NCBI RefSeq assembly: GCF_001544015.1
Contig: NZ_AP014924.1
Span: 620,001 to 684,000, forward strand
Source: Limnochorda pilosa
GTDB taxonomy: Bacteria; Bacillota; Limnochordia; Limnochordales; Limnochordaceae
DNA length: 64,000 bases
Reading direction: 5' to 3'
Position numbers and translations under genes: made by a program. The notes beneath the pieces were generated by a model. That model was given only the letters and a program-made list of their open reading frames with translations. It had not been told where the DNA came from and ran no database searches. Each line of letters starts with the position of its first letter. The first letter of the stretch is position 1. Of this stretch, positions 35,951 to 43,545 are shown one piece after another.

Positions 35951-36464
35951 CCCCTTGCCCTCGTAGCCTGCCACGGAAGGAACCCCTTCTGCCTGGTTGG
36001 GGCACGAGGGTTTCGTTCCGGCGACGCTGTGGATGGCTCCTTGGCCTCGGGTCCAAACATGTCCCGGCGGGCAACCCGTGACATCTAACACAAGTGGCTC
36101 TCGGTCGCATTATGGGCGCGCAGGAGGCGAGAGACCATGCCGAAATCGAACTAGTGCCCTCGAGGTTCTCGCGCGGGTGGAGCAGGCCGTTCGGAGGGGT
36201 CACGACAGGCGATGCCGGGTGTTTCTCAGCGGGCGGTTCGGCACAGGCTTCGGCAGAAGGTTCCGACCGGGGAGCGCAGTGCTCGCTCGCCTCGCATCAA
36301 CCGTCCCAAGACCGCTCGTTCGCTGAGGCGAGCGGAGAATCCTCCGGGACGGGGGCGCGTGTCGCGACGAACGGGTCCGGCCGGAAGGTCGCTTCTCCAG
36401 CGACCTTCCGACCGGCCCTTCGAGTGTTGGGCTCGAGGTCCCGCCCGCTGCTGCGGGCGCGACT
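35951..36464. other. long intergenic region with two inverted repeats
   Basis: About 510 bases between cydA and the cupredoxin gene hold no convincing gene. Two structures are visible: a hairpin at 36377-36415 (arms CGGAAGGTCGC/GCGACCTTCCG, loop of seven, plus flanking CCGG pairs), which lies downstream of the cupredoxin stop and may terminate that operon; and a looser repeat CGCTCGCCTC (36284-36293) with GAGGCGAGCG (36325-36334). The cydAB promoter must also be here, but I cannot identify it. No tRNA or riboswitch was recognised. Confidence 0.55.
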
Positions 36465-36866
36465 TCAGGGTGTCACGGTCAGTTCAGCCACCATGCCCGC
36501 TTCCGTGTGTCCCGGCAGGGCACAGAGAAGCCGGTACCGGCCTGGCTGCAGGGTGACCGGGAGTTCCTCGGTCTCGCGCGGGGCCAGGACCGGGATCACC
36601 GCCACCTCCACCGGTTCCTCGCCTGAAGTCTCGACCACGAAGTTGTGCTCGATGATGCCCCTGTTCTGCACCACGAAGACCACGTCGCCCGCAGGAACGG
36701 TGACCGCTTTGGGATTGAACGTGAACTCGGTGGCCTCGATCAGGACCCTGGGCGGCTCCTCTGCCCACCCCGTTACGGCGTGGGCAGCCAGCAGCAGGAG
36801 CAGGCCGAGCAGGAGACCCAGGCGCCTGAGGCCCTTCCGGCCCGCCCCCGATGGACCTGTGCTCAT
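36465..36866 (-). CDS. exported cupredoxin (plastocyanin-like blue copper protein)
   Basis: A 133-aa secreted copper protein. A signal peptide (RRLGLLLGLLLLLAAHAVTG) is followed by a single cupredoxin domain of about 95 residues: VLIEATEFTFNPKAVTVPAG, then the ligand His in IIEHNFVVE and the C-terminal ligand loop LLCALPGHTEAGM supplying Cys, His and Met for a type 1 copper site. It has no lipobox, so it is probably soluble in the periplasm. Its ATG overlaps the stop of the sulfite oxidase gene by four bases. The tight coupling suggests it is the electron acceptor of that enzyme. Confidence 0.88.
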   Translation of the reverse strand: MSTGPSGAGRKGLRRLGLLLGLLLLLAAHAVTGWAEEPPRVLIEATEFTFNPKAVTVPAGDVVFVVQNRGIIEHNFVVETSGEEPVEVAVIPVLAPRETEELPVTLQPGRYRLLCALPGHTEAGMVAELTVTP

Positions 36867-38122
36867 GCTACCACCACCGGGTGGTCGACCACCGCGTTGT
36901 AGAGGTAGCCCTGCTCGTTCCAGGGCACCTGTTCCGTTTGGGCATGGCCTGCCTCGTCGGTGGCGCGCACCCGGATGGTCTGCTCTCCTGGGCTCGCGTT
37001 CCACTCGAAGTCCCACCGGGCCCCGGCCTTGGCCAGGTTGGGCTCGTGCAGCCTGGCCTCCCGCCAGGAGTGCCCGCCGTCCACGCTGTACTCCACCCGG
37101 GAGATGCGGCCGAAGGGCGACCACGACCGGCCGCGGATCAGGTGCGTCCCGGCCGCCAGCCGGGCTCCCCAGGCCAGCTCCAGGGCGCTCTTGATCGATT
37201 GATCGCTGAGCACCGGGCCCTTGGCCGGAGGCTGCGGCTCGTAGTCGGGGCCGATCAGGACGTAGCTGTCGGTGTTCCAGGGCGAGAAGAGCGGTTCCTC
37301 CGACACCTGGATGCGCCCTACCCACTTGACGTTGGCCACCCCCACCCATCCCGGGGTGAGCACGCGCACGGGGAAGCCATGGTCCGGGGGCAGAGGCTCG
37401 CCGTTCATGGCGTAAACCAGGAGGGTGTCGTCGGCCAAGGCCTTGGTCATGGACATGGGGCGCCGGACCTTCAGGTCGTCGAGACCCTCGGGCATCACGT
37501 CCTGCGCTGTCCGCTTCACCTGAGCCCGGTCCAGCACCTCACCCAGCGGCACGCCCGTCCACTCGGCCACGCCGATGGCCCCCAACCGCCACTGGGTGCC
37601 CTGGGCCTTGCGGCCGTAGGCAGTCTCGAAGAAGCTGCGGCCGTTTCCGGCGCACTCCACGTAGCGGATCACGGAGGTCGAGGGCATGGCGAGAAGCTCG
37701 TCGTAGGTCAGCTCGAGCGGCCGGCTCACCCCGCTGCCCTCCACCTTCAGCCGCCAGGTGGCGACGTCGATCCGCGGTGTGCGGGTGTGGTTGCGCACGA
37801 AGAAGAGCTCGTTGGGCACCAGGTAGCCGCGGCCGTACATGGCCTCCCAACGCATCTCCTGGTTGCTGCCGAAGTCGATGAAGTACTCCGGCGGCGTGGG
37901 TTTCACCACCAGAGGCTCGGAGGAGCCCTGGGCCCGTGCGATGCCCGCCGTCCGGGGCAGCAGGCCTCCCATGGCCAGGGAAGCACCCCCAGCGGCCATC
38001 ATCTTCAGAAGTCGCCGCCTGGAGATACCGAGCTCGGCAGCCCGTCGCGAGAGCAGCTCGTCCGTTCGGGTGGTCTGGTAGATCCGCTCGTTCGCCAGGT
38101 CCTCCGGACCGGTCCACCCCAT
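36863..38122 (-). CDS. Tat-exported molybdopterin sulfite oxidase (SoxC/SorA-like)
   Basis: A 419-aa periplasmic Mo-cofactor enzyme predicted to oxidise sulfite to sulfate. A twin-arginine signal is visible (SRRRLLKMMAAGGASLAMGG). The Mo-ligating Cys lies in VIRYVECAGNGRSFFE, with further sulfite oxidase landmarks NELFFVRNHTRTP, GFPVRVLTPGWVGVANVKW and the C-terminal dimerisation domain (SRVEYSVDGGHSWREARL). The ATG at 38122 has AGGAGGG upstream; the longer ORF has none. No haem motif is present, so electrons probably leave through the coupled cupredoxin. YedY-type activity on other sulfur substrates is the main alternative. Confidence 0.88.
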   Translation of the reverse strand: MGWTGPEDLANERIYQTTRTDELLSRRAAELGISRRRLLKMMAAGGASLAMGGLLPRTAGIARAQGSSEPLVVKPTPPEYFIDFGSNQEMRWEAMYGRGYLVPNELFFVRNHTRTPRIDVATWRLKVEGSGVSRPLELTYDELLAMPSTSVIRYVECAGNGRSFFETAYGRKAQGTQWRLGAIGVAEWTGVPLGEVLDRAQVKRTAQDVMPEGLDDLKVRRPMSMTKALADDTLLVYAMNGEPLPPDHGFPVRVLTPGWVGVANVKWVGRIQVSEEPLFSPWNTDSYVLIGPDYEPQPPAKGPVLSDQSIKSALELAWGARLAAGTHLIRGRSWSPFGRISRVEYSVDGGHSWREARLHEPNLAKAGARWDFEWNASPGEQTIRVRATDEAGHAQTEQVPWNEQGYLYNAVVDHPVVVA

Positions 38123-38220
38123 GCTGTGATCCCTCCTGCGGGTGAGATGGCGAGGACTAGGCGTAGAGGGCCAGCCCACGCCGATAGTGGGAATGATACG
38201 ACATCACGAACCATTACCCT

Positions 38221-38310
38221 TCAGGGTGAGGTATGCCCCCAGATCCGGATGTGCCCTTCTGTGGGTTCCAGCAACCCGAGGATGCACTTGAGCGTGGTGG
38301 TATGGCCGTG
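38221..38310 (-). pseudogene. ABC transporter ATPase fragment
   Basis: About 29 codons ending in a TGA encode GHTTTLKCILGLLEPTEGHI and RIWG. This is the Walker A end of a DrrA/CcmA-type ATPase in which the invariant Gly-Lys before the threonines reads Gly-His and everything upstream and downstream is missing. It lies between the sulfite oxidase and M29 peptidase genes. It is a small relic of a lost transporter gene. Confidence 0.5.
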
Positions 38311-38414
38311 GGGCCACCAGGCGGCAGGTATGGGAGGGAGGCGGTTGGCGCCCGGGGAACTTTGCCAGCAGAGGTCCTGCCAGGAACTCGACCCCATACC
38401 AGGGAGGTCCATCC

Positions 38415-39518
38415 ATGCCGGATCCGCGCCTGTCGAAGATGGCCCAGGTGATGGTGCGCTACAGCGTGGCGGTGAAGCCGGGCGACAAGGTGTTCGTCCA
38501 GGGATCGGAGCTCGCGGCGCCGCTCCTGCGCGAGGTGTTGCGGGAGACCCTCCGGGCCGGGGGCCACCCGGACGTGCACGCGAACGTTCCGGGGGCCATG
38601 GAGGTCTTCTTCAAGGAAGCCTCCGAGGAGCAGCTCAAGCACATCTCACCCCTGCAGGAGCTGGTGGTGGGTACCTACGACTGCTTCATCAACGTCATGG
38701 CTCCCCACAACGTGAAGGAGCTCTCGGGGGTGGACCCCGGCCGGCAGGCGGCCCACAGCCGGGCCATGGCGCCCATCAACACGACCTTCATGCGGCGGGC
38801 GGCCGACGGCGAGCTCCGCTGGGTGCTCACCCAGTATCCCACCCAGGCGGCGGCCCAGGAAGCCAGCATGTCCCTGGCCGAGTACGAGGAGTTCGTCTTC
38901 TCCGCGTGTCGCCTGGACGATCCGGATCCGGTGGCCGTCTGGCAACGGGTGCACGAGGAACAAGAGCACCTGATCGAGAAGCTCTCTCAACTGAGCGAGA
39001 TCCGTATCGTCGCCGCAGATACGGACCTCACCCTGAGCGTGGCGGGGCGACGCTGGGAGAACGCGGACGGCAAGGCCAACTTCCCCGACGGCGAGGTGTT
39101 CACCGGACCGGTGGAGGACTCGGCCCAGGGCCGCATCCGCTTCAGCTTCCCCGGCGTCTACGGCGGCAAGGAGATCGAGGACATCCGCCTGGAGTTCCGG
39201 GACGGGAAGGTGGTGGAGGCCCGGGCGGCCAAGGGCGAGGACCTGCTCCACGCCCTGCTCGACTCGGACGAGGGCGCCCGCTACCTGGGTGAGCTGGGCA
39301 TCGGCACCAACTTCCAGATCCAGCGCTTCACCCGGGAGATGCTCTTCGACGAGAAGATCGGGGGAACCGTCCACCTGGCGGTGGGGGCGGGGTACCCCGA
39401 GACGGGGAGCACCAACCAGTCCGGCGTTCACTGGGACATGCTCTGCGACATGCGCCAGGGCGGGGAGATCTACGGCGACGGCAAGCTCGTCTACCGGGAG
39501 GGGCGGTTCCTCTTCTGA
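38415..39518 (+). CDS. M29 family (thermophilic) aminopeptidase
   Basis: Cytoplasmic dimetal aminopeptidase of 367 aa, the usual family length. It starts RLSKMAQVMVRYSVAVKPGD, typical of the M29 N-terminal domain. Metal-binding residues are expected in NFPDGEVFTGPVEDSAQGRI, EIEDIRLEFRDGKVV, ELGIGTNFQI and the C-terminal HLAVGAGYPETGSTNQSGVHWDM region, all of which are present. ATG at 38415 has AGGGAGG seven bases upstream. It removes N-terminal residues from peptides with broad specificity and needs Co, Mn or Zn. It is monocistronic as far as can be seen. Confidence 0.94.
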   Translation: MPDPRLSKMAQVMVRYSVAVKPGDKVFVQGSELAAPLLREVLRETLRAGGHPDVHANVPGAMEVFFKEASEEQLKHISPLQELVVGTYDCFINVMAPHNVKELSGVDPGRQAAHSRAMAPINTTFMRRAADGELRWVLTQYPTQAAAQEASMSLAEYEEFVFSACRLDDPDPVAVWQRVHEEQEHLIEKLSQLSEIRIVAADTDLTLSVAGRRWENADGKANFPDGEVFTGPVEDSAQGRIRFSFPGVYGGKEIEDIRLEFRDGKVVEARAAKGEDLLHALLDSDEGARYLGELGIGTNFQIQRFTREMLFDEKIGGTVHLAVGAGYPETGSTNQSGVHWDMLCDMRQGGEIYGDGKLVYREGRFLF

Positions 39519-39582
39519 GCGGCGCTGCCTGTCCGGAAGTGCCACGGGGAGCCTTCCGAGGGGAGGTTCACGATCGGAGGTG

Positions 39583-39648
39583 ACTGGCGACCGTGAGCTC
39601 GAGCTGATCGATCCCGGCGGGCATCATTGGGCGTTCACGCAGGCGTGA
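39583..39648 (+). pseudogene. possible VOC/glyoxalase-family C-terminal remnant
   Basis: The plus frame ending at 39648 encodes GDRELELIDPGGHHWAFTQ before its stop. This looks like the last strand of vicinal-oxygen-chelate proteins, where DPDGHRW.F is common. No start codon or remaining domain is visible upstream. The evidence is one short motif. Confidence 0.28.
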
Positions 39649-39726
39649 TCCTCGACGACAACCGGCTTCCCCGACCCGGATGATGCGTGGGGCCTGCAGG
39701 CGGCTCCTACGGAGGTGGCAAGGCCG

Positions 39727-40467
39727 ATGAGGCTCGCCCTCATCTCGGACATCCACGGAAACGCGGTGGCGCTGGACGCCGTGCTTGAGGCCATCGAGCA
39801 GGAGGGCGTCGACCGCATCGTCTGTCTGGGGGACGTTGCAGCAACGGGCCCCCAGCCCCGGGAGGCGGCGGCAAGGCTGCGGGGGCTCGGATGCCCCGTG
39901 GTGATGGGGAACACCGACGCGTTCCTCCTGAGCCTCCCGCCCCTCCCCGAGGATGCGGGCAAGGACACCCGCATGGTCTGGGAGATCGACCAGTGGGGCG
40001 CTGGGCAGCTCACGACCGAGGACCGCGCCTTCCTCACATCGTTCCAGCCGACGGTGGAGGTGTCTCTGGGGGGAGCCGACGCGCTCCTTTGCTTCCATGG
40101 GTCGCCCCGCTCCAACACCGAGGTGATCCTGCCCACCACCCCCGACCAGGCCCTGGAGGAGGCGCTGGCTGGTAACCGGCACGCCCTCCTGGCCGGGGGC
40201 CACACCCATCAAGCCATGGTGCGGCGGCACCAGCGCTCCACCCTGGTGAACCCTGGCTCCGTCGGGCTCCCCTTCGATCGGGTGCCGCCTGGTGAGGGCA
40301 CCCGGAATCCGGCGTGGGCCGAGTACGCGATCGTCACCTGGACCGATGGCCGGAAGAGCGTGGACCTCCGGCGGGTCCGCTATTCCTTGGAGGCCCTGCT
40401 GAAGGCGGTGCGGGAGAGCGGCATGCCCTATGCGGAGCGGTTCGCCGAGGACTGGGTGCAGGAGTGA
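39727..40467 (+). CDS. calcineurin-like metallophosphoesterase (YfcE/MJ0936 type)
   Basis: A 246-aa cytoplasmic dimetal phosphodiesterase. Motifs in order: ISDIHGN (metal binding), VCLGDVAATGP, VVMGNTDAF (GNxD), CFHGSPRSN and AGGHTHQAMVRR (GHTH), followed by LVNPGSVGLPFDR. This is the full metallophosphoesterase set. The ATG at 39727 has GGAGGTGG eight bases upstream. It overlaps the LysE-type exporter gene by four bases (GTGA). Substrates of this subgroup are small phosphodiesters or nucleotides; the natural one is not known. Confidence 0.92.
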   Translation: MRLALISDIHGNAVALDAVLEAIEQEGVDRIVCLGDVAATGPQPREAAARLRGLGCPVVMGNTDAFLLSLPPLPEDAGKDTRMVWEIDQWGAGQLTTEDRAFLTSFQPTVEVSLGGADALLCFHGSPRSNTEVILPTTPDQALEEALAGNRHALLAGGHTHQAMVRRHQRSTLVNPGSVGLPFDRVPPGEGTRNPAWAEYAIVTWTDGRKSVDLRRVRYSLEALLKAVRESGMPYAERFAEDWVQE

Positions 40468-41156
40468 CCCCGGTCGGATCTCTGGTCACAGCTTACGTCA
40501 GCGGCCTGGCGCTGGGCCTCACCATGATCCTGCCCATCGGGCCGCAGAACCTCTTCGTCCTCACCCAGGGCCTGCGGGCGGGGCTGCGGGGTGCGCTCCT
40601 CGCCGTGGTGACCACGGGCCTCTGCGACACGGTCCTCATCGTCTCCGGGGCGGCGGGGCTCTCCGCGGTGCTGAACGGTCTTCCCTGGCTGAGGGGCGTG
40701 CTGCTGGCGGTGGGGGTGCTCTTCCTGTTTCACCTGGGGGTGGCCACCCTTCGGGAGCCTCTTCCCGTGGACGGGAGGCTCCAGGGTCCGGCTCCCGGAG
40801 AAGGCGCGGCGGCTCGGGACGAGCCGGCCGGTCGGGGGACCCCGGGCCCTCTCCCGACCGGGGCCGTGGTGGCCCGAGCCATAGGCGTCTCGTGGGGAAA
40901 CCCCCACGCCATCCTCGATACGGTGGCCATCCTGGGCGGCCTCATCGCGTCGCAGCCCGTGGCAAGCCGGCTTCCCTTCGCGGCCGGAGCGGTGAGCGCC
41001 TCGTGGCTCTTCTTCCTGACGCTGGCCGCAGCCGGCTCGATCTTCCGGGCGCGCATGACACCCCGCTGGATGAGGGTCACCCAGTGGATCTCCGGGGCCG
41101 TGATGATCCTCTTCGGTCTGGGGTTCGCGGTGGAGGCGCTGCGGGAGCTGATGTGA
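40464..41156 (+). CDS. LysE/RhtB-family amino acid exporter
   Basis: A 230-aa inner-membrane exporter with about six helices. The LysE signature GLTMILPIGPQNLFVLTQGL is at the N-terminus, followed by TTGLCDTVLIVSGAAGLS. A hydrophilic Gly/Pro-rich loop of about 40 residues (around 105-140) precedes VSWGNPHAILDTVAILGG, which is the second family signature. The GTG start overlaps the stop of the metallophosphoesterase gene. Family members export lysine, arginine, homoserine or threonine; LysE proper is suggested by the PIGPQN motif but the substrate is inference. Confidence 0.9.
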   Translation: MTPVGSLVTAYVSGLALGLTMILPIGPQNLFVLTQGLRAGLRGALLAVVTTGLCDTVLIVSGAAGLSAVLNGLPWLRGVLLAVGVLFLFHLGVATLREPLPVDGRLQGPAPGEGAAARDEPAGRGTPGPLPTGAVVARAIGVSWGNPHAILDTVAILGGLIASQPVASRLPFAAGAVSASWLFFLTLAAAGSIFRARMTPRWMRVTQWISGAVMILFGLGFAVEALRELM

Positions 41157-41319
41157 GGGGCGGGTCTCTTGGCGTACCCATCCACCAGCGCCGCGGACCA
41201 GTCGGAGTTGGATCCGGCCCCGGGACCCTCGTCCCTCGCGCAGACGCGGCTTTCCTGACGCCGCCGCTCATCGACCCGGCCGGTTTCCAACAGTCGCTTC
41301 CGCGCGTCGAGCACGGCTC

Positions 41320-41901
41320 TTAGCCCGACCGCGCCGATCTCCGCGGCCGGTAGCGTTGCAGCGCACGGTTGACGGCGCTTAGGTCGAACGCTTCGGGGTC
41401 GTAAGGGCCGCCATACCAATCCCGCATCTCCTCGTGTTCCGGATGTGCCTCATCGAGCATGGCCTCGCAGAACTCGTGGTAACCTGGCACACTGCCGCAG
41501 TCCTCGGGAGGGCAGGCGCGGGCGCCTTCCACGCAGATCGGGTAGCTTGCGACGGCCGAGGGCTCGAGGATCTCTTCGAGACGAACGTCGTGGACCCAGT
41601 TGTCGCCGAAATCGTACCGATAGAGGATGCTTTCGCCCGGTTGGGTGAGGACATCCCGGAGGCGGCAGTCCGAGGCGGGGTGGACCGTACGGTCGTCCTC
41701 CCATTCCGGATCCGGCACGCCGTACACGATCCCGTCCCACTCAAACTCGAAGAGATGGGAATCGGTCCACCCCATCGCGATCTGGATGATGTCGTGAAGG
41801 CGCTTGAGGGTCACATCGTCCTGCACCTGAAGGCGGCGCCAAATGGGCGGTTCAATCTCCTCGAGCAAGACGCGAAGTTGGTAGATGCGACGGACGGCCA
41901 T
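41320..41901 (-). CDS. plasmid pRiA4b ORF-3 family protein
   Basis: A 193-aa protein matching the pRiA4b ORF-3 family along its length: YQLRVLLEEIEPPIWRRLQV, LHDIIQIAMGWTDSHLFEFE, ILYRYDFGDNWVHDVRLEEI, then ACPPEDCGSVPGYHEFCEAM. The family is common on plasmids, in IS1096-type elements and scattered in chromosomes; no biochemical function is established as far as I know. ATG at 41901 has AAAGAGGG upstream. No transposase or terminal repeats lie nearby, so it is not evidence of an intact mobile element here. It is isolated, with about 160 and 300 bases of non-coding DNA on its two sides. Confidence 0.9.
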   Translation of the reverse strand: MAVRRIYQLRVLLEEIEPPIWRRLQVQDDVTLKRLHDIIQIAMGWTDSHLFEFEWDGIVYGVPDPEWEDDRTVHPASDCRLRDVLTQPGESILYRYDFGDNWVHDVRLEEILEPSAVASYPICVEGARACPPEDCGSVPGYHEFCEAMLDEAHPEHEEMRDWYGGPYDPEAFDLSAVNRALQRYRPRRSARSG

Positions 41902-42199
41902 GCGAATCCCTCTTTCTGCGGAGCGCCGGTTCCCTGGATGGCGAGGACCATCCGTCACCGCCGCTGCCCGAACGATGTCGTACGAGCAAGGTTCGGCGAA
42001 GTGGCCCGGAAACCTGCGCCGGCTGCTCCAGCCCTGGAGCGAGCGGACTCTCCTAAGCCGGTGGCCGTGCGGTACGTGGCGTGGGCGATGGGGTACTGTC
42101 CCCTCCCGGGCCAGGCTGGTCAACGGGCCGTGGTTGGCGTATGCTCGAAACGGGCGGCGTCCCTCGCGACCGCATGCGACCGCCGGAAGGGGGAGGCCT

Positions 42200-42721
42200 G
42201 TGCCAAGGCCGCCAAGGGAACGCTGGGTCCACTGGGCGCCGCGGGTGACGTACTTCACGCCTGCGGGGGCCGGGGTGTCCGAAGGAGAGACCGTCCAGCT
42301 CACGGTGGAGGAGCTGGAGGCCTTGCGGCTCAAGGACGTGGAAGGGCTCGAGCAGGAGGCGTGCGCAGCCCAGATGGGCGTCTCCCGCCCCACCTTCCAG
42401 CGCATCCTCGCCTCGGCCCGGCGCAAGGTGGCCGGGGCTCTGGTGGCCGGCCGGGCACTCCACGTCCACGGGGGTCACTACCGGCTGGCGGGCGGCCGCT
42501 TCCGCTGCCGGAGGTGCGCCCAGGAGTTCGAGACGGGCCCGCCTACGCCGGGTTCACCGGCGCATGGGTGCCCGCGCTGCCGGGGCCTGGAGGTGGACCT
42601 GCTTGAGGGCGGTGAGGGAGCCGAACCGCCGGCCCCGCACCTGGGGGGTCCGCCGCAGATGCGGCCCCGTAGGATCCCGGGTCGCGGCCCCGCGGACGCG
42701 GGCCCCCGCGGTTGTTGTTGA
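42200..42721 (+). CDS. DUF134 family DNA-binding protein
   Basis: A 173-aa protein. Residues 1-95 are the DUF134 helix-turn-helix domain: FTPAGAGVSEGETVQLTVEE, ALRLKDVEGLEQEACAAQMG, VSRPTFQRILASARRKVA, which resembles a sigma-70 region 4 fold. The C-terminal part has Cys pairs (CRRC and CPRC) that may bind metal, and ends Gly-Cys-Cys. GTG at 42200 follows GGGGGAGG at short spacing. DUF134 proteins often neighbour nitrogenase-cofactor-like and DUF5320 genes, and one follows here. A TTGACA promoter for the next gene overlaps its stop codon. It is probably a metal- or redox-linked regulator (inference). Confidence 0.88.
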   Translation: MPRPPRERWVHWAPRVTYFTPAGAGVSEGETVQLTVEELEALRLKDVEGLEQEACAAQMGVSRPTFQRILASARRKVAGALVAGRALHVHGGHYRLAGGRFRCRRCAQEFETGPPTPGSPAHGCPRCRGLEVDLLEGGEGAEPPAPHLGGPPQMRPRRIPGRGPADAGPRGCC

Positions 42722-42765
42722 CATGTGCTCATAACCGCGCTACGCTGGTGGTGAGCACTTGCTCA
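42718..42765 (+). promoter_or_regulatory. promoter and ArsR/SmtB-like operator of the DUF5320 gene
   Basis: A strong promoter is visible: TTGACA at 42718-42723 and TACGCT at 42741-42746, 17 bases apart. Just after it, TGAGCA-CT-TGCTCA at 42752-42765 is a perfect inverted repeat with the 2-base centre typical of ArsR/SmtB metal-sensor sites. A further GTGCTCAT lies in the spacer at 42725-42732. Binding here would block transcription start. Confidence 0.6.
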
Positions 42766-42801
42766 TTACGACCGGCATGACCGAGAAGGGAGCGTTGCGC
42801 C

Positions 42802-43050
42802 ATGGGGTGCGGTCCTCGAGCAGGTCTTGGTTGGGGACATGCGGGTTTCGGCGGTTGGGGCGGTTGCGGCCACGGCGGGCACGGGCACGGGCGTTGGGAG
42901 GAGGGTCCGGAGGGTCTCTCCCGGCGGGAGCTGGCGGCCTGGCTCCGCTACCGCATCGTCCGCATGGAGGAGAAGCTGGAGCGGCTGCGGGCCCGCCTGC
43001 GCGAGCTCGAGCAAGAAGGCGGGGCAGGGTCGAGCGGCGAGGCCGTTTGA
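42802..43050 (+). CDS. DUF5320-like small Gly/His-rich protein
   Basis: An 82-aa protein. The N-terminal half is Gly/His/Trp-rich with two Cys (MGCGPRAGLGWGHAGFGGWG, then CGHGGHGHGRW) and the C-terminal half is a coiled-coil helix (YRIVRMEEKLERLRARLREL). This arrangement matches DUF5320-type proteins that accompany DUF134 and metal-cofactor genes. The His/Cys-rich part looks metal binding. ATG at 42802 follows AAGGGAG. It has its own strong promoter with a likely metal-sensor operator. No biochemical role is established. Confidence 0.72.
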   Translation: MGCGPRAGLGWGHAGFGGWGGCGHGGHGHGRWEEGPEGLSRRELAAWLRYRIVRMEEKLERLRARLRELEQEGGAGSSGEAV

Positions 43051-43058
43051 GACCGATC

Positions 43059-43086
43059 ACGGGCGCGCTCTGCGGGGCGCGCCCGT
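43059..43086. terminator. bidirectional terminator hairpin
   Basis: ACGGGCGCGC and GCGCGCCCGT form a perfect 10-bp GC stem with an eight-base loop, exactly between the stops of the convergent DUF5320 and YvlD-like genes. No T-tract follows, as at several junctions in this window. Confidence 0.6.
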
Positions 43087-43087
43087 C

Positions 43088-43492
43088 TCACCCTGCGGCA
43101 AGACGCCGCAGCGCCCAGCCTGCTACCCACGAGAAGAGGCTCACCCAGAGGGCGGCCCACACCGCCGCCCAGAAGCCGGCCACGGTCACGCCGGGCACCA
43201 GGGCGCCCACCAGGAGCAGCAACAGCCCGTTGAGCACGAAGGTAAAGAGGCCGAGGGTGATCAGCGTGAAGGGCAGGGTGAGGACGAGGGCTACGGGCCG
43301 GACGTAGGTGTGGAGGACGGCCAGGAGACCGGCGGAGAGCAGCAGCGGGAAGAACCCCCGGACCTCCAGCCCGCCCAGCAGCGCCGAGGCCGCCCAGAGG
43401 GCCGCGATGGAGGCGATCCAGGCGCGTCCCGGCCTGCCGCGCGAGGAACCGCCTTCGAGCCGGTCCAGCTTGTAGGTCAGGTCGACCCGCAC
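43088..43492 (-). CDS. YvlD/phage-holin-family 4 membrane protein
   Basis: A 134-aa membrane protein with a basic N-terminus (about 30 residues) and four predicted helices: ASIAALWAASALLGG, FFPLLLSAGLLAVLHTYVRP, ALVLTLPFTLITLGLFTFVL and FWAAVWAALWVSLFSWVAG. The pattern TLPFTLITLGLF is characteristic of the YvlD/PF04020 family, which is found in envelope-stress operons. The GTG at 43492 has GGAGGTGAAGG upstream. It is the third gene after the SHOCT-like and hypothetical genes, an arrangement that recalls Bacillus yvlABCD. Confidence 0.82.
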   Translation of the reverse strand: MRVDLTYKLDRLEGGSSRGRPGRAWIASIAALWAASALLGGLEVRGFFPLLLSAGLLAVLHTYVRPVALVLTLPFTLITLGLFTFVLNGLLLLLVGALVPGVTVAGFWAAVWAALWVSLFSWVAGWALRRLAAG

Positions 43493-43545
43493 CGATCCTT
43501 CACCTCCAGACACCGCCTTTTCAGCGCTCAGCACGCCCGGCAGCG

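Noticed and set aside
36851-39292. 813-codon plus-strand ORF spanning the sulfite oxidase, spacer and peptidase
   Set aside because: Crosses two real genes in wrong frames or strands and shows no domain.
41320-41901. Insertion sequence around the pRiA4b ORF-3 family gene
   Set aside because: No transposase and no terminal inverted repeats or target duplications were seen on either side; the family is also found alone in chromosomes.
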